From positions 310,001 through 374,000 of the forward strand of contig NZ_FTMO01000003.1 of the NCBI RefSeq assembly GCF_900156025.1: DNA of 64,000 nt, in the 5' to 3' direction. A model generated the notes under the pieces. It was not told the origin of the DNA. It saw nothing but the letters and a program-made list of their open reading frames with translations, and did no database searches. Positions 1-9,411 of the stretch are shown here, one piece after another; position 1 is the first letter of the stretch, and each line of letters opens with the position of its first letter. Source of the DNA: Allobosea sp. TND4EK4 (lineage in GTDB: Bacteria; Pseudomonadota; Alphaproteobacteria; Rhizobiales; Beijerinckiaceae). The position numbers and the translations under genes are program-made.

Positions 1-400
1 CCGCAACCTCGAGCTCAAGTCGGAAGCCGACGCGATTGCCGAGCGCGTCGACGGGCAGAGCGTCGTGATCCTGCGCCAGTCGGGCGAATCCGGCGTGCTC
101 TACGGCTCGGTCTCGACCCGCGACATCGCCGAGGCCCTCGTCGCCGATGGCTTCAAGGTCGCCCGCAGCCAGGTGACGCTCAACACCCCGATCAAGACGC
201 TCGGCCTGCACACGGTCCCGGTCGTGCTGCATCCGGAAGTCACCGTCACGGTCACGGTCAACGTCGCCCGCTCGGCCCAGGAGGCCGACCGCCAGGCCGC
301 CGGTGAGAACGTCACCGCGCGTGAGGCGTTCGACCTCGACGATCTCGGGCTCGAGGTCGGCGCTGCGCTGGCCGAGGCCGGCGGCGACGACGACCGCTGA
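1..400 (+). CDS. rplI: 50S ribosomal protein L9, 3' part
   Basis: The gene enters from the left edge; about 132 codons of the C-terminal part are visible, ending in TGA at 398-400. L9 binds domain V of 23S rRNA in the large subunit. The visible part holds the C-terminal RNA-binding domain, with the typical segment [15 protein letters not shown] near the end and a short acidic tail (GGDDDR). The N-terminal domain and connecting helix lie outside the window. It is followed directly by a strong intrinsic terminator and then dnaB, the usual rpsF-rpsR-rplI-dnaB neighbourhood. Confidence 0.95.
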   Translation, partial: RNLELKSEADAIAERVDGQSVVILRQSGESGVLYGSVSTRDIAEALVADGFKVARSQVTLNTPIKTLGLHTVPVVLHPEVTVTVTVNVARSAQEADRQAAGENVTAREAFDLDDLGLEVGAALAEAGGDDDR

Positions 401-423
401 GAGCCGCACAGGCTTTCGTGATC

Positions 424-454
424 AGGCGCCGCGAGCGATCGCGGCGCCTTTTTT
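424..454 (+). terminator. Intrinsic terminator after rplI
   Basis: A perfect 11-bp stem (AGGCGCCGCGA at 424-434, TCGCGGCGCCT at 439-449) with a GCGA loop is followed by six T. It ends the ribosomal-protein transcript, so dnaB needs its own promoter. Confidence 0.93.
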
Positions 455-526
455 CATGCGGGCGCTCCGGCATGAGATTGCGTTCCCGGAGTTTGTGGAC
501 GCGGCGCTGTGAACAACGGGTACAGC

Positions 527-555
527 TTGCAGCGTAAAGTTGCGTTCTCTATATG
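527..555 (+). promoter_or_regulatory. Likely dnaB promoter (-35/-10)
   Basis: TTGCAG at 527-532 and TATATG at 550-555 are separated by 17 bp, 43 nt before the dnaB ATG and downstream of the rplI terminator. The match to sigma-70-type hexamers is by eye only. Confidence 0.55.
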
Positions 556-558
556 TTC
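544..558 (+). promoter_or_regulatory. Candidate LexA (SOS) box over the dnaB promoter
   Basis: GTTCTCTATATGTTC matches the alphaproteobacterial LexA consensus GTTC-N7-GTTC exactly and overlaps the proposed -10 element. A further GTTC follows at 561-564. The position is right for repression of dnaB. Confidence 0.5.
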
Positions 559-597
559 ACGTTCAAGAACCGCCCCTACTGACGTATCCAGATCGCC

Positions 598-2085
598 ATG
601 GCTCCCGTCACAGCTCTCGTCGCCCGCCTCGACAATCGCGAGGCCGAATATCGCGTCCAGCCTCACAACATCGAGGCCGAGCAGGCACTGCTGGGCGCGG
701 TGCTGGTCAACAACGACGCGTTCTACCGCGTCTCCGACTTCCTGCTGCCGGACCATTTCTTCGAGCCGATCCACCAGCGGGTGTTCGAGCTCGTCGGGAG
801 CATGATCCGCGCCGGAAAGCTCGCCACGCCGATCACGCTCAAGACCTTCGTCGGCGATCTCGACCTCGGCGACATCACGCCCAGCCAGTATCTCGCGCGG
901 CTCGCGGCGGAGGCGACGACCGTCATCAATGCCGGGGACTATGGCCGCACGATCTACGACCTCGCCATCCGCCGCCAGCTGATCGGCGTCGGAGAGGACC
1001 TCGTCAACGTCGCCTACGACGCGCCCGTCGAGATGGCGCCGCGCGAGCAGATCGAGGATGCCGAGCGCAAGCTCTACGAACTGGCGGAAAAGGGCCGCTA
1101 CGAGGGCGGCTTCCAGAAATTCGACGGGGCGCTCAGGCTCGCCATCGACATGGCGGCGAGCGCCTATCAGCGCGCCGGCGGGCTCTCCGGCATCTCCACC
1201 GGCCTGCGCGACGTCGACCAGCGCATGGGCGGTCTGCAGCGCTCCGACCTGCTCGTGCTCGCCGGCCGCCCCGCCATGGGCAAGACCTCGCTCGCGACCA
1301 ACATCGCCTTCAACATCGCCAAGGCCTGGCGCGGCGAGCGGCAGGAGGACGGCACCATCAAGAGCGTCGATGGCGGCATCGTCGGCTTCTTCTCGCTCGA
1401 AATGTCGGCCGACCAGCTTGCCACCCGTATCGTCGCCGAGCAGTCCGGCATCTCCTCCTACAAGATCCGGCAGGGCCGCATCACGGAAAGCGACTTCGCC
1501 AAGCTGACCGACGTCGCGGCGCAGATCGAGAAGCTGCCGCTCTATATCGACCAGACCGGCGGCATCTCGATAGCCCAGTTGATGGCGCGCGCCCGGCGCC
1601 TGAAGCGCCAGAAGGGCCTCGACGTCCTGTTCATCGACTATCTCCAGCTCTTGTCCGGTTCCGCCAAGAACGGCCAGAACCGCGTGCAGGAACTGACCGA
1701 GATCACGACAAGCCTGAAGGCGCTGGCGAAGGAGCTCAACGTTCCGATCGTCGCCCTCTCCCAGCTCTCGCGCCAGGTCGAGAACCGCGACGACAAGCGG
1801 CCCCAGCTCTCGGATCTGCGCGAATCCGGCTCGATCGAGCAGGACGCCGACGTGGTGATGTTCGTCTACCGCGAGGAATACTACCTCAAGGGCAAGGAAC
1901 CGCGCCCCGGCACCGAAGAACACAACAAGTGGCAGATCGAGATGGAGGCTATGCATGGCGTGGCCGAGCTGATCATCGGCAAGCAGCGTCACGGCCCCAC
2001 CGGCGCCGTTGCCCTGCAGTTCGACGCCGATGTGACACGCTTCTCGGATCGGGCCGACGAGCTTCGCCTTCCGGATCGTGAATGA
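598..2085 (+). CDS. dnaB: Replicative DNA helicase DnaB
   Basis: 495 residues, normal for the hexameric 5'-3' helicase that unwinds DNA at the replication fork and binds primase. The N-terminal domain begins with the family hallmark PHNIEAEQALLGAVL (about residues 22-36). The RecA-like C-terminal domain has Walker A GRPAMGKT (about residue 223), a Walker B region DVLFIDYLQLL, and ALSQLSRQVE with the DLRESGSIEQDAD stretch. No intein interrupts the usual insertion sites. The stop overlaps the alr start as ATGA, so the two are probably co-translated. Confidence 0.97.
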   Translation: MAPVTALVARLDNREAEYRVQPHNIEAEQALLGAVLVNNDAFYRVSDFLLPDHFFEPIHQRVFELVGSMIRAGKLATPITLKTFVGDLDLGDITPSQYLARLAAEATTVINAGDYGRTIYDLAIRRQLIGVGEDLVNVAYDAPVEMAPREQIEDAERKLYELAEKGRYEGGFQKFDGALRLAIDMAASAYQRAGGLSGISTGLRDVDQRMGGLQRSDLLVLAGRPAMGKTSLATNIAFNIAKAWRGERQEDGTIKSVDGGIVGFFSLEMSADQLATRIVAEQSGISSYKIRQGRITESDFAKLTDVAAQIEKLPLYIDQTGGISIAQLMARARRLKRQKGLDVLFIDYLQLLSGSAKNGQNRVQELTEITTSLKALAKELNVPIVALSQLSRQVENRDDKRPQLSDLRESGSIEQDADVVMFVYREEYYLKGKEPRPGTEEHNKWQIEMEAMHGVAELIIGKQRHGPTGAVALQFDADVTRFSDRADELRLPDRE

Positions 2086-3212
2086 TGACCCTCGACCAGC
2101 GTGATATCGGCCCCGACGCCGCGACACTGACCGTCGATCTCGGGGCGCTCGTGGCGAATTGGCGGATGCTGGGCGCGCGCGCCGGTACCGAGGCGGGTGC
2201 CGTGGTCAAGGCCGACGCCTATGGCATCGGCATCGAGCCGGCGGTGACGGCGCTGTCGAGCGCCGGCTGCCGCCAGTTCTTCGTCGCGCATCTGTCCGAA
2301 GGCATCCGCGCCCGCAAGGCGGCGCCGGACGCGACGGTCTATGTCCTCAACGGCATGCTGCCGGGCAGCTGCGGCCTCTATGCCGAGCATGGACTGTCGC
2401 CGGTGCTGGGCTCTCACGAGGAACTGCTGGAATGGGCCTCCTTCCGCCAGACCGGCGCGACGGTTCGGCCCGCGGCCCTGCATGTCGATACGGCGATGAA
2501 CCGTCTCGGCCTGTGGCCGGGCGAGGGCCGGTCGCTGGCGCGCGAGAAGGCCGGCGTGATCGCGGCGGCCGAGATCGGGCTGGTGATGAGCCATTTTGCC
2601 TCCTCGGAGGACGAGGCCGATCCGGCCAATGCGCGGCAGATCGCCGCCTTCGCCGAGATCGCCGCAGCCTTTCCCGGGCTGCCGGCCTCGCTGCTCAACT
2701 CCTCCGGCCACTTCCTGAAGGGCTGCCCGGCCTACCAGCTGACGCGGCCTGGATATGCGCTTTATGGCGGCAACCCGACGCCGGGCCGGCCGAACCCGAT
2801 GCAGCCCGTCATCGGGCTGGAGGCACGGATCATCCAATTGCGCGAGGTCGAGGCGGGAATGCAGGTCGGCTATAACGGCCGCTGGACCGCCAAGGGCAAG
2901 CGCCGGCTCGCCACGATCTGCCTCGGTTATGCCGACGGCTATCCGCGCAACGGGAGCTGGACCGATACCGTGACCGGCGGTTCCGCGGTTGTGGGCGGCG
3001 CGCTGTGTCCCTTCGTCGGCTCGGTGTCGATGGACCTGATCATCCTCGACGTGACGGATGCTCCCGCAGGCTCGGCGGTGCGCGGCGCGCCGGTGACGCT
3101 GATCGGCGGCCCGCTCGATCTCGAGGCCGTCGGCGCCGGCGCCAAGACGGTCGGCTACGAAATTCTGACCAGCCTCGGGCGGCGCTATCAGCGGCGGTAT
3201 GTGGGGCTGTGA
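2082..3212 (+). CDS. alr: Alanine racemase
   Basis: PLP enzyme interconverting L- and D-alanine for peptidoglycan precursors in the cytoplasm. 376 residues, a usual length. The PLP lysine is in VVKADAYG (K about residue 43), and LGYADGYPRNG and GSVSMDLIILDV of the C-terminal beta domain are present. The start ATG overlaps the dnaB stop; a second ATG follows directly at 2085. The dnaB-alr-radA order is common in Hyphomicrobiales. Confidence 0.95.
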   Translation: MMTLDQRDIGPDAATLTVDLGALVANWRMLGARAGTEAGAVVKADAYGIGIEPAVTALSSAGCRQFFVAHLSEGIRARKAAPDATVYVLNGMLPGSCGLYAEHGLSPVLGSHEELLEWASFRQTGATVRPAALHVDTAMNRLGLWPGEGRSLAREKAGVIAAAEIGLVMSHFASSEDEADPANARQIAAFAEIAAAFPGLPASLLNSSGHFLKGCPAYQLTRPGYALYGGNPTPGRPNPMQPVIGLEARIIQLREVEAGMQVGYNGRWTAKGKRRLATICLGYADGYPRNGSWTDTVTGGSAVVGGALCPFVGSVSMDLIILDVTDAPAGSAVRGAPVTLIGGPLDLEAVGAGAKTVGYEILTSLGRRYQRRYVGL

Positions 3213-3226
3213 GGGCGCCTCAGGCC

Positions 3227-3328
3227 GTCATTCTCGGGCGAAGCGCAGCGCAGACCCCAGAATCTCAGGGCACGAAGGCTTCGGTGCCTGCCTCGGCAAG
3301 AGATGCTCGGGTCGGGCCCGAGCATGAC
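3227..3328 (+). repeat. About 100-bp intergenic repeat with GTCAT...ATGAC ends
   Basis: The element starts GTCATTCTCGGGCG and ends CCCGAGCATGAC, so its ends are inverted copies of each other. It fills most of the alr-radA gap. Related elements lie at 17224-17323 and 60512-60605, with a weaker one ending near 16438. They look like dispersed RPE/REP-like palindromic units. Confidence 0.65.
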
Positions 3329-3375
3329 GCTGCTGCAATGACGCTCGCGCTCTATCCGTCGCGGCTGCCTCGCTG

Positions 3376-4806
3376 ATGGCCAAGCGCGGCCCGACCTATC
3401 ATTGCCAGGCCTGCGGCGCGGTCTATCACCGCTGGCAGGGCAAGTGCGACGCCTGCGGCACCTGGTCCTCGCTGGTCGAGGATGCGGCGACGGCGCCCGT
3501 CCCGGGCGGCGGCCGCGCCTCCGGCAACAGCAGGGTTCGCGGCCGCGTCTTCGCGCTGGAGACTCTGAAGGGCGATACGCAGGACGCGCCGCGCATCACC
3601 TCGGGCATCGGTGAGCTGGATCGCGTCACCGGCGGCGGCTTCGTGCCGGGTTCCGTGCTGCTGATCGGCGGCGATCCCGGCATCGGCAAGTCGACGCTGC
3701 TGATGCAGGCCTGCGCGGCACTGGCGCTGGCCGGACAGCGCGTCGTCTACGTCTCCGGCGAGGAATCGACCGGGCAGGTCCGGCTGCGGGCGGAGCGGAT
3801 GGGGCTTGCCGAGGCGCCGGTCGATCTCGCGGCCGAGACCAATGTCGAGGACATCGTCGCCACCTTGAGCGAAGGCCGGCGCCCTGCCCTCGTCGTGATC
3901 GATTCGATCCAGACCATGTGGTCCGGCGAGGTCGAGAGCGCGCCCGGCACGGTGACGCAGGTGCGGGGCTCGGCCCAGGCGCTGATCCGCTACGCCAAGA
4001 CCAGCGGCGTCTGCCTGATCCTCGTCGGGCACGTCACCAAGGACGGGCAGATCGCCGGCCCGCGTGTCGTCGAGCACATGGTCGACGCCGTGCTGTCCTT
4101 CGAGGGCGAGGGCGCGCACTCCTTCCGCATCCTGCGCGGGCAGAAGAACCGCTTCGGTCCGACCGACGAGATCGGCGTCTTCGAGATGACCGGCAAGGGC
4201 TTGTCCGAGGTCACCAACCCCTCGGCCCTCTTCCTGGCCGGGCGCGACCAGCCGGCGCCGGGCGCGGCCGTGTTCGCCGGGATCGAGGGCACGCGGCCGG
4301 TGCTGGTGGAAATCCAGGCGCTGGTGGCACCGACCGCGCTCGGCACGCCCCGGCGCGCCGTCGTCGGCTGGGAGAACAGCCGGCTCGCGATGGTGCTGGC
4401 GGTGCTCGAGACCCATGGCGGGCTGCGCCTCGGCCAGCACGACGTCTATCTCAACGTCGCCGGCGGCCTGCGCGTCAACGAGCCGGCGGCCGATATCGCC
4501 GTCGCGGCGGCTCTGGTCTCGTCGCTGACCGGCGCCATCCTGCCGCAGGAGGCGGTGTATTTCGGCGAGGTCGCGCTGTCGGGCTCGGTGCGGCCGGTTT
4601 CGGTGACCGCGGCGCGGCTGCGCGAGGCGGCCAAGCTCGGCTTCGAGGCGGCCATGATGCCGGCCGGCGGGAACGACCATGGCGATGGCGGCGGGTTGAA
4701 CCTGCGCCGTTTCGGCCATGTCACGGAACTCGTTGCCGATATCGCCGCCCGGGCACCGCGCAGAGATGTGAAATCGCGCGGCCCGAAGGGTGACGCAGAG
4801 GACTGA
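3376..4806 (+). CDS. radA: DNA repair protein RadA
   Basis: RecA-like ATPase that promotes branch migration of recombination intermediates. 476 residues. There is an N-terminal zinc finger with Cys10, 13, 24 and 27 (YHCQACG and KCDACGTW), Walker A GGDPGIGKST at about residue 98, the RadA-specific KNRFG motif at 257-261, and a Lon-protease-like C-terminal domain (DVYLNVAGGLRVNEPAADIA). It stands alone between an intergenic repeat and cvpA. Confidence 0.96.
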   Translation: MAKRGPTYHCQACGAVYHRWQGKCDACGTWSSLVEDAATAPVPGGGRASGNSRVRGRVFALETLKGDTQDAPRITSGIGELDRVTGGGFVPGSVLLIGGDPGIGKSTLLMQACAALALAGQRVVYVSGEESTGQVRLRAERMGLAEAPVDLAAETNVEDIVATLSEGRRPALVVIDSIQTMWSGEVESAPGTVTQVRGSAQALIRYAKTSGVCLILVGHVTKDGQIAGPRVVEHMVDAVLSFEGEGAHSFRILRGQKNRFGPTDEIGVFEMTGKGLSEVTNPSALFLAGRDQPAPGAAVFAGIEGTRPVLVEIQALVAPTALGTPRRAVVGWENSRLAMVLAVLETHGGLRLGQHDVYLNVAGGLRVNEPAADIAVAAALVSSLTGAILPQEAVYFGEVALSGSVRPVSVTAARLREAAKLGFEAAMMPAGGNDHGDGGGLNLRRFGHVTELVADIAARAPRRDVKSRGPKGDAED

Positions 4807-4881
4807 AACGCGTATAGCCAGCGCAAACGGCGGCTCGCTTGCGGGCCGCCGTCGTCGGATCACAGCAGAGCGGCCCTCCCC

Positions 4882-5556
4882 ATGCCAGTCACCATTCTCG
4901 ATCTCGTCGTCATCGGCGTGGTTCTGCTTTCGGCTTTGCTCGCGGCGGTTCGCGGCTTCACCCGCGAGGTGCTGGCGATCGTCTCCTGGGTCGCGGCGGC
5001 GGCCGTCGCCTGGGCGTTCCATCCCCAGCTCGTGCCCTTCATCAAGCAGTATATTCCGGCGAGCTCGGCGCAGGACATGATCTCGCTGGTCGCGGCGATC
5101 GCGGTCCTGTTCCTCGGCACGCTGATCGTCGTCTCCATCGTCACGGCGCGCATTTCCGACTTCGTGCTCGATTCGCGCATCGGCGCGCTCGACCGCACGC
5201 TCGGCTTCGTCTTCGGCGCGGCGCGCGGGCTGCTGCTGGCGGTGATCGGCTATTTGTTCTTCACCGCGCTGGTCGGCACGGAGAAGATGCCGGTCTGGGC
5301 CAAGGAGGCCAAGTCACGGCCGATGCTGGAAGAGACGGGGCGCTCGCTGGTCGGCATGCTGCCCCAGGAGATCAATGCCGACTTCGTCAAGAACCTGCTG
5401 AAGAAGCCGGGCGCGCCGGGTTCGACCGAGGCCCCGGCCGAGGAACCCAAGACCCCGGTGGGCACCGCCCCGGCCACGACGTTGCCGAGCGGCAATGCGC
5501 CGGTTGCAACACCGGCGAGGCCAGGGACGGTTGCGCCCGCCCCATCGCGACCCTAA
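4882..5556 (+). CDS. cvpA: CvpA family membrane protein
   Basis: 224 residues with about four hydrophobic helices in the first 150 (ILDLVVIGVVLLSALLAAV, MISLVAAIAVLFLGTLIVV, and others) and a Pro/Ala/Thr-rich cytoplasmic-looking tail. The family was first linked to colicin V production and is conserved next to purF; its biochemical role is unsettled. The 48-bp gap to purF suggests one transcript. Confidence 0.88.
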   Translation: MPVTILDLVVIGVVLLSALLAAVRGFTREVLAIVSWVAAAAVAWAFHPQLVPFIKQYIPASSAQDMISLVAAIAVLFLGTLIVVSIVTARISDFVLDSRIGALDRTLGFVFGAARGLLLAVIGYLFFTALVGTEKMPVWAKEAKSRPMLEETGRSLVGMLPQEINADFVKNLLKKPGAPGSTEAPAEEPKTPVGTAPATTLPSGNAPVATPARPGTVAPAPSRP

Positions 5557-5604
5557 TTGACGGCTAAAGACGCGTACGCCCCCAGCCCGCGTGGAGCTTT
5601 CTCG

Positions 5605-7077
5605 ATGACATCGTCGACCGCATCCGACTCCGCCTTCGATCCGAATGCCGACCGGCTGCGGGAGGAATGCGGCGTCTTTGGCATCTATGGCCATGCCGAT
5701 GCCGCGGCGCTGACGGCGCTCGGACTGCACGCGCTGCAGCACCGCGGGCAGGAGGCGGCCGGCATCGTCTCCTTCGACGGCAACCGCTTCCATTCGGAGC
5801 GCCGGCTCGGCCTCGTCGGGGACGCATTCTCGGAAGCGAGCGTCATCGACAAGCTGAAGGGCCCGCAGGCCGTCGGTCATGTCCGCTATTCGACGACGGG
5901 CGAGACGATCCTTCGTAACGTCCAGCCGCTCTTCGCCGAGCTGCATGGCGGCGGTTTCGCCGTCGCCCATAACGGCAACCTGACCAACGGGCTGAGCCTG
6001 CGGCGGGAGCTGGTGCGCGACGGCGCGATCTATCAGTCGACATCGGACACCGAGGTGCTGCTGCATCTGGTGGCGCGCAGCCGCAAGCCGCATTTCGTCG
6101 AGCGCTTCATCGAGGCGATCCGCCAGATCGAGGGCGCCTACGCCTTCGTCGGCATCACCAACAAGAAGCTCGTCGGCGCGCGCGATCCGCTGGGCATCCG
6201 CCCGCTGGTGCTCGGCGAACTCGACGGCGCCCCGATCCTGACCTCGGAAACCTGCGCGCTCGACATCATCGGCGCCAAGTTCATCCGCGAGATCGAGAAC
6301 GGCGAGGTCGTGATCATCTCCGAAAGCGGCATCGAGAGCCACAAACCGTTCCCGCCTCAGCAGGAGCGGCCCTGCATCTTCGAATACATCTATTTCGCCC
6401 GTCCCGATTCGGTGGTGAAGGGCCGCAGCATCTATGAGCGCCGCAAGGCGATGGGCGCGGTCCTGGCCCAGGAATCGCCGGCCAATGCCGATGTCGTCGT
6501 GCCGGTGCCGGATTCCGGCGTGCCGGCGGCGCTCGGCTTCGCGCAGGCCAGCGGCATTCCCTTCGAGCTCGGCATCATCCGCAACCATTATGTCGGCCGC
6601 ACCTTCATCGAGCCGACGCAGAAGGTCCGCGAGCTCGGCGTCAAGCTGAAGCATTCGGCCAACCGCTCGGTGGTCGAAGGCAAGAGCATCGTTCTGGTCG
6701 ACGATTCGATCGTGCGCGGTACGACCTCGTTCAAGATCGTGAAGATGATGCGCGAGGCCGGCGCCCGCGAGGTGCATTTCCGCATCTCCTCGCCGCCGAT
6801 CACCCACCCCGACTATTACGGCATCGATACGCCCGACCGCGAAAAGCTGCTCGCCGCCACCCACTCGCTGGAGGAGATGCGGCAGTTTGTCGGCGCCGAT
6901 TCGCTGGCGTTCATCTCGGTCGACGGGCTCTATCGCGCCATGGGCCATGAGCGGCGCGACCCGACCCGCCCGCAATTCACCGACCACTGCTTCACGGGCG
7001 ATTACCCGACCTCACTCACCGACGTGATCGGCGAGAGCGCCAAGCAGCAGATCTCCCTGCTGGCTGAAGCCGGCTGA
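5605..7077 (+). CDS. purF: Amidophosphoribosyltransferase
   Basis: First step of purine synthesis: PRPP and glutamine give phosphoribosylamine. I chose ATG 5605 (490 residues) because GTGGAG lies about 9 nt upstream; the same frame is open to a TTG right after the cvpA stop. The sequence REECGVFGIYGH puts the glutaminase nucleophile at Cys22, after a 21-residue propeptide that must be removed. The PRPP-binding loop IVLVDDSIVRGTT is intact. One Fe-S-type ligand region (RPCIFEYIYFARPDS) is present; whether the full [4Fe-4S] set is kept was not established. Confidence 0.95.
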   Translation: MTSSTASDSAFDPNADRLREECGVFGIYGHADAAALTALGLHALQHRGQEAAGIVSFDGNRFHSERRLGLVGDAFSEASVIDKLKGPQAVGHVRYSTTGETILRNVQPLFAELHGGGFAVAHNGNLTNGLSLRRELVRDGAIYQSTSDTEVLLHLVARSRKPHFVERFIEAIRQIEGAYAFVGITNKKLVGARDPLGIRPLVLGELDGAPILTSETCALDIIGAKFIREIENGEVVIISESGIESHKPFPPQQERPCIFEYIYFARPDSVVKGRSIYERRKAMGAVLAQESPANADVVVPVPDSGVPAALGFAQASGIPFELGIIRNHYVGRTFIEPTQKVRELGVKLKHSANRSVVEGKSIVLVDDSIVRGTTSFKIVKMMREAGAREVHFRISSPPITHPDYYGIDTPDREKLLAATHSLEEMRQFVGADSLAFISVDGLYRAMGHERRDPTRPQFTDHCFTGDYPTSLTDVIGESAKQQISLLAEAG

Positions 7078-7093
7078 CCTCCCGAGCCTCCCG

Positions 7094-7834
7094 ATGACCA
7101 AGCCTTTGCAGGGGCGCGTCGCGCTCGTTACCGGCGCCTCGCGCGGCATCGGGCGCGCGGCAGCGCTCGCCTTTGCCCGCGCGGGCGCTCATGTCGTCGC
7201 GCTGGCCCGGACCTCCGGCGCCCTCGAGGAGCTCGACGACGAGATCCGCCTGATCGAGGGCAGCGCGACCCTGGTGCCGCTCGACCTCACGGATGCCGGC
7301 GGCATCGAGAAGCTCGGCCCGGCGCTGCTGGAGCGCTGGGGCAAGCTCGACATCCTGCTCGCCAATGCCGGCGTGCTGGGGTCGTTGTCCCCACTCGGCC
7401 ATGTCACCGACAGTGACTGGGCCAAGGTCATGGACGTCAATGTCACGGCGAACTGGCGGCTGATCAAGTCGCTCGATCCGGCGCTGCGGGCTTCCGAGGC
7501 CGGGCGCGTGATCCTGCTCTCGTCCGGCGCAGCCCATAAGTGCACCGCGTATTGGGGGCCCTATTCGGTCTCCAAGGCCGCTGTGGAGGCGCTTGGGCGC
7601 ACCTATGCTGCCGAGACGGCGACGACGCCGGTCAAGGTCATGCTGGTCAATCCTGGTCCGCTGCGGACGCGGATGCGGGCCGAGGCCATGCCGGGCGAGG
7701 ACCCCGCGACGCTGAAGACGCCGGAGGATCTGGCGCCGCATCTGGTCGCCCTCGCCTCGCCCGACTGGGCCGAGAGCGGCAAGATCTTCGATTTCCCCCA
7801 GGGCAAGGTGCTGACGCCGCAGCTGCCGGTTTGA
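7094..7834 (+). CDS. SDR family oxidoreductase
   Basis: Classical short-chain dehydrogenase, 246 residues: cofactor motif TGASRGIG (residues 13-20), LLANAG, and the catalytic YSVSK. Substrate unknown. It begins 16 nt after purF and ends just before a terminator, so it is probably the last gene of the cvpA-purF unit. A YciK-like or acyl-ACP reductase-like role is possible, but nothing here decides it. Confidence 0.85.
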   Translation: MTKPLQGRVALVTGASRGIGRAAALAFARAGAHVVALARTSGALEELDDEIRLIEGSATLVPLDLTDAGGIEKLGPALLERWGKLDILLANAGVLGSLSPLGHVTDSDWAKVMDVNVTANWRLIKSLDPALRASEAGRVILLSSGAAHKCTAYWGPYSVSKAAVEALGRTYAAETATTPVKVMLVNPGPLRTRMRAEAMPGEDPATLKTPEDLAPHLVALASPDWAESGKIFDFPQGKVLTPQLPV

Positions 7835-7891
7835 GCTGCGCGTCCCTTGTTCCTTGAAGGCAGGAAGGCGTCTGGGAGAGTCGCATGAGAG

Positions 7892-7918
7892 AAGGGTCGC
7901 ACGAAGCGGCCCTTTTTT
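7892..7918 (+). terminator. Intrinsic terminator after the SDR gene
   Basis: Stem AAGGGTCGC/GCGGCCCTT (one U-G pair) with a 5-nt loop, followed by TTTTTT. It separates the plus-strand unit from the convergent der gene. Confidence 0.88.
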
Positions 7919-7988
7919 CAGAGAGCGGTTGCTCATCCGTCAGCGCTTTACGCCGCCACCCTCTCCCCCAAGAGAGAGGGAGAAGGCC

Positions 7989-9407
7989 TCAGCCCTTGCG
8001 TGCCTTGTCGTAGGGGTTCTCGCCGCCGCGGGTGTGCAGGCGGATCGGCGTGCCCGGCAGGTCGAAAGCCTCGCGCAGATTGTTGACCAGATAGCGGGTG
8101 TAGGACACCGGCAGATGGTCGAGCTGGTTCCCGAACAGCGCAAAGGTCGGCGGGCGTGCCTTGGCCTGCGTCATATAGCGGATTTTGATGCGCCGTCCGG
8201 CCACGGCCGGCGGCGGATGGGCCGAGAGCACGCCTTCGAGCCAGCGGTTGATCTTCGCCGTTGAGACGCGCCGGTTCCAGACCTCATAGGCGGTGAAGAC
8301 GGCCTGCATCAGCCGGTCGATGCCCTCGCCAGCGAGGCCCGAGAGCGGGATGATCGGCACGCCGCGCACCTGCGCCAGCAGATGGCTCGCCTTCTCCTTG
8401 AGCTCGGCCAGCAGGCCGTTCTTGTCGGCGACGAGGTCCCATTTGTTGAGGCCGATGACGACGCAGCGGCCTTCGCGCTCGGTCAGGTCGACCAGCGTCA
8501 GATCCTGCTTCTCGAAAGGGATGGTGGCGTCGAGCAGCACGACGACGACCTCGGCGAAGCGGATCGCGCGCAGCGAATCCTGCACCGACATCTTCTCGAG
8601 CTTTTCCTCGATGCGGGCGCGCTTGCGCATGCCGGCCGTGTCGAACAGCTTCACCGGCCGGCCGCGCCATTCGTAATCGACCGAGATGGTGTCGCGGGTG
8701 ATGCCGGCTTCCGGGCCGACGAGCAGGCGGTCCTCGCCGATCATCCGGTTGACCAGCGTCGATTTGCCGGCGTTGGGACGGCCGATGATGGTGACGCGCA
8801 GCGGCTTGTTGGGGTCGTTGTATTCCGCGTCCTCATCGACGAAGGCGGCAGGGGCCTCGACCCATTTCTTGTCGCCATAGCTTTCGTCGAAGGGCTCCTC
8901 TTCCTCCGGCTCGACATCGACGTAAGGCGCGAGCGCCTCCAGCAGATCCGAGGTGCCCTCGCCGTGCTCGGCGGAGAACGGCACGGGATCGCCTAGCCCG
9001 AGCGAATAGGCATCGATGATGCCCTCCGTGCCCTTCCTGCCTTCGGCCTTGTTGGCGAGCAGGATGACCGGCTTGCCCGACTTGCGCACGAGATCAGCGA
9101 AGGGTTGGTCCATCGGTGTCAGGCCGAGGCGGGCGTCGATCATGAAGACGATGACGTCGGCCTGGGCGATGGCGGTCTCGGTCTGGGCGCGCATGCGGCC
9201 GAGAAGCGAATCCTTGTCCGCCTCCTCCAGCCCCGCGGTGTCGATGACCTTGAAGCGCAGATGGCCGAGCGCGGCGTCGCCCTCACGGCGGTCGCGCGTC
9301 ACACCCGGCCGGTCGTCGACCAGCGCGAGCTTCTTGCCGACGAGCCGGTTGAACAGGGTCGATTTGCCGACATTGGGGCGCCCGATCAGGGCGACGATGG
9401 CTGTCAT
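7989..9407 (-). CDS. der: Ribosome biogenesis GTPase Der
   Basis: 472 residues with two tandem GTPase domains and a C-terminal KH-like domain; needed for 50S subunit assembly. G1 motifs are GRPNVGKST near the N-terminus and GRPNAGKST in the second domain, each with NKxD-type G4 ([15 protein letters not shown]). An acidic linker ([11 protein letters not shown]) separates the domains. It lies 4 bp after the YfgM-like gene, so the two are co-transcribed. Confidence 0.96.
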   Translation of the reverse strand: MTAIVALIGRPNVGKSTLFNRLVGKKLALVDDRPGVTRDRREGDAALGHLRFKVIDTAGLEEADKDSLLGRMRAQTETAIAQADVIVFMIDARLGLTPMDQPFADLVRKSGKPVILLANKAEGRKGTEGIIDAYSLGLGDPVPFSAEHGEGTSDLLEALAPYVDVEPEEEEPFDESYGDKKWVEAPAAFVDEDAEYNDPNKPLRVTIIGRPNAGKSTLVNRMIGEDRLLVGPEAGITRDTISVDYEWRGRPVKLFDTAGMRKRARIEEKLEKMSVQDSLRAIRFAEVVVVLLDATIPFEKQDLTLVDLTEREGRCVVIGLNKWDLVADKNGLLAELKEKASHLLAQVRGVPIIPLSGLAGEGIDRLMQAVFTAYEVWNRRVSTAKINRWLEGVLSAHPPPAVAGRRIKIRYMTQAKARPPTFALFGNQLDHLPVSYTRYLVNNLREAFDLPGTPIRLHTRGGENPYDKARKG

Positions 9408-9411
9408 CGGA

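Noticed and set aside
454..2127. Long open frame on the minus strand opposite dnaB
   Set aside because: It mirrors codon bias of dnaB in GC-rich DNA and has no recognisable domain; dnaB is certain.
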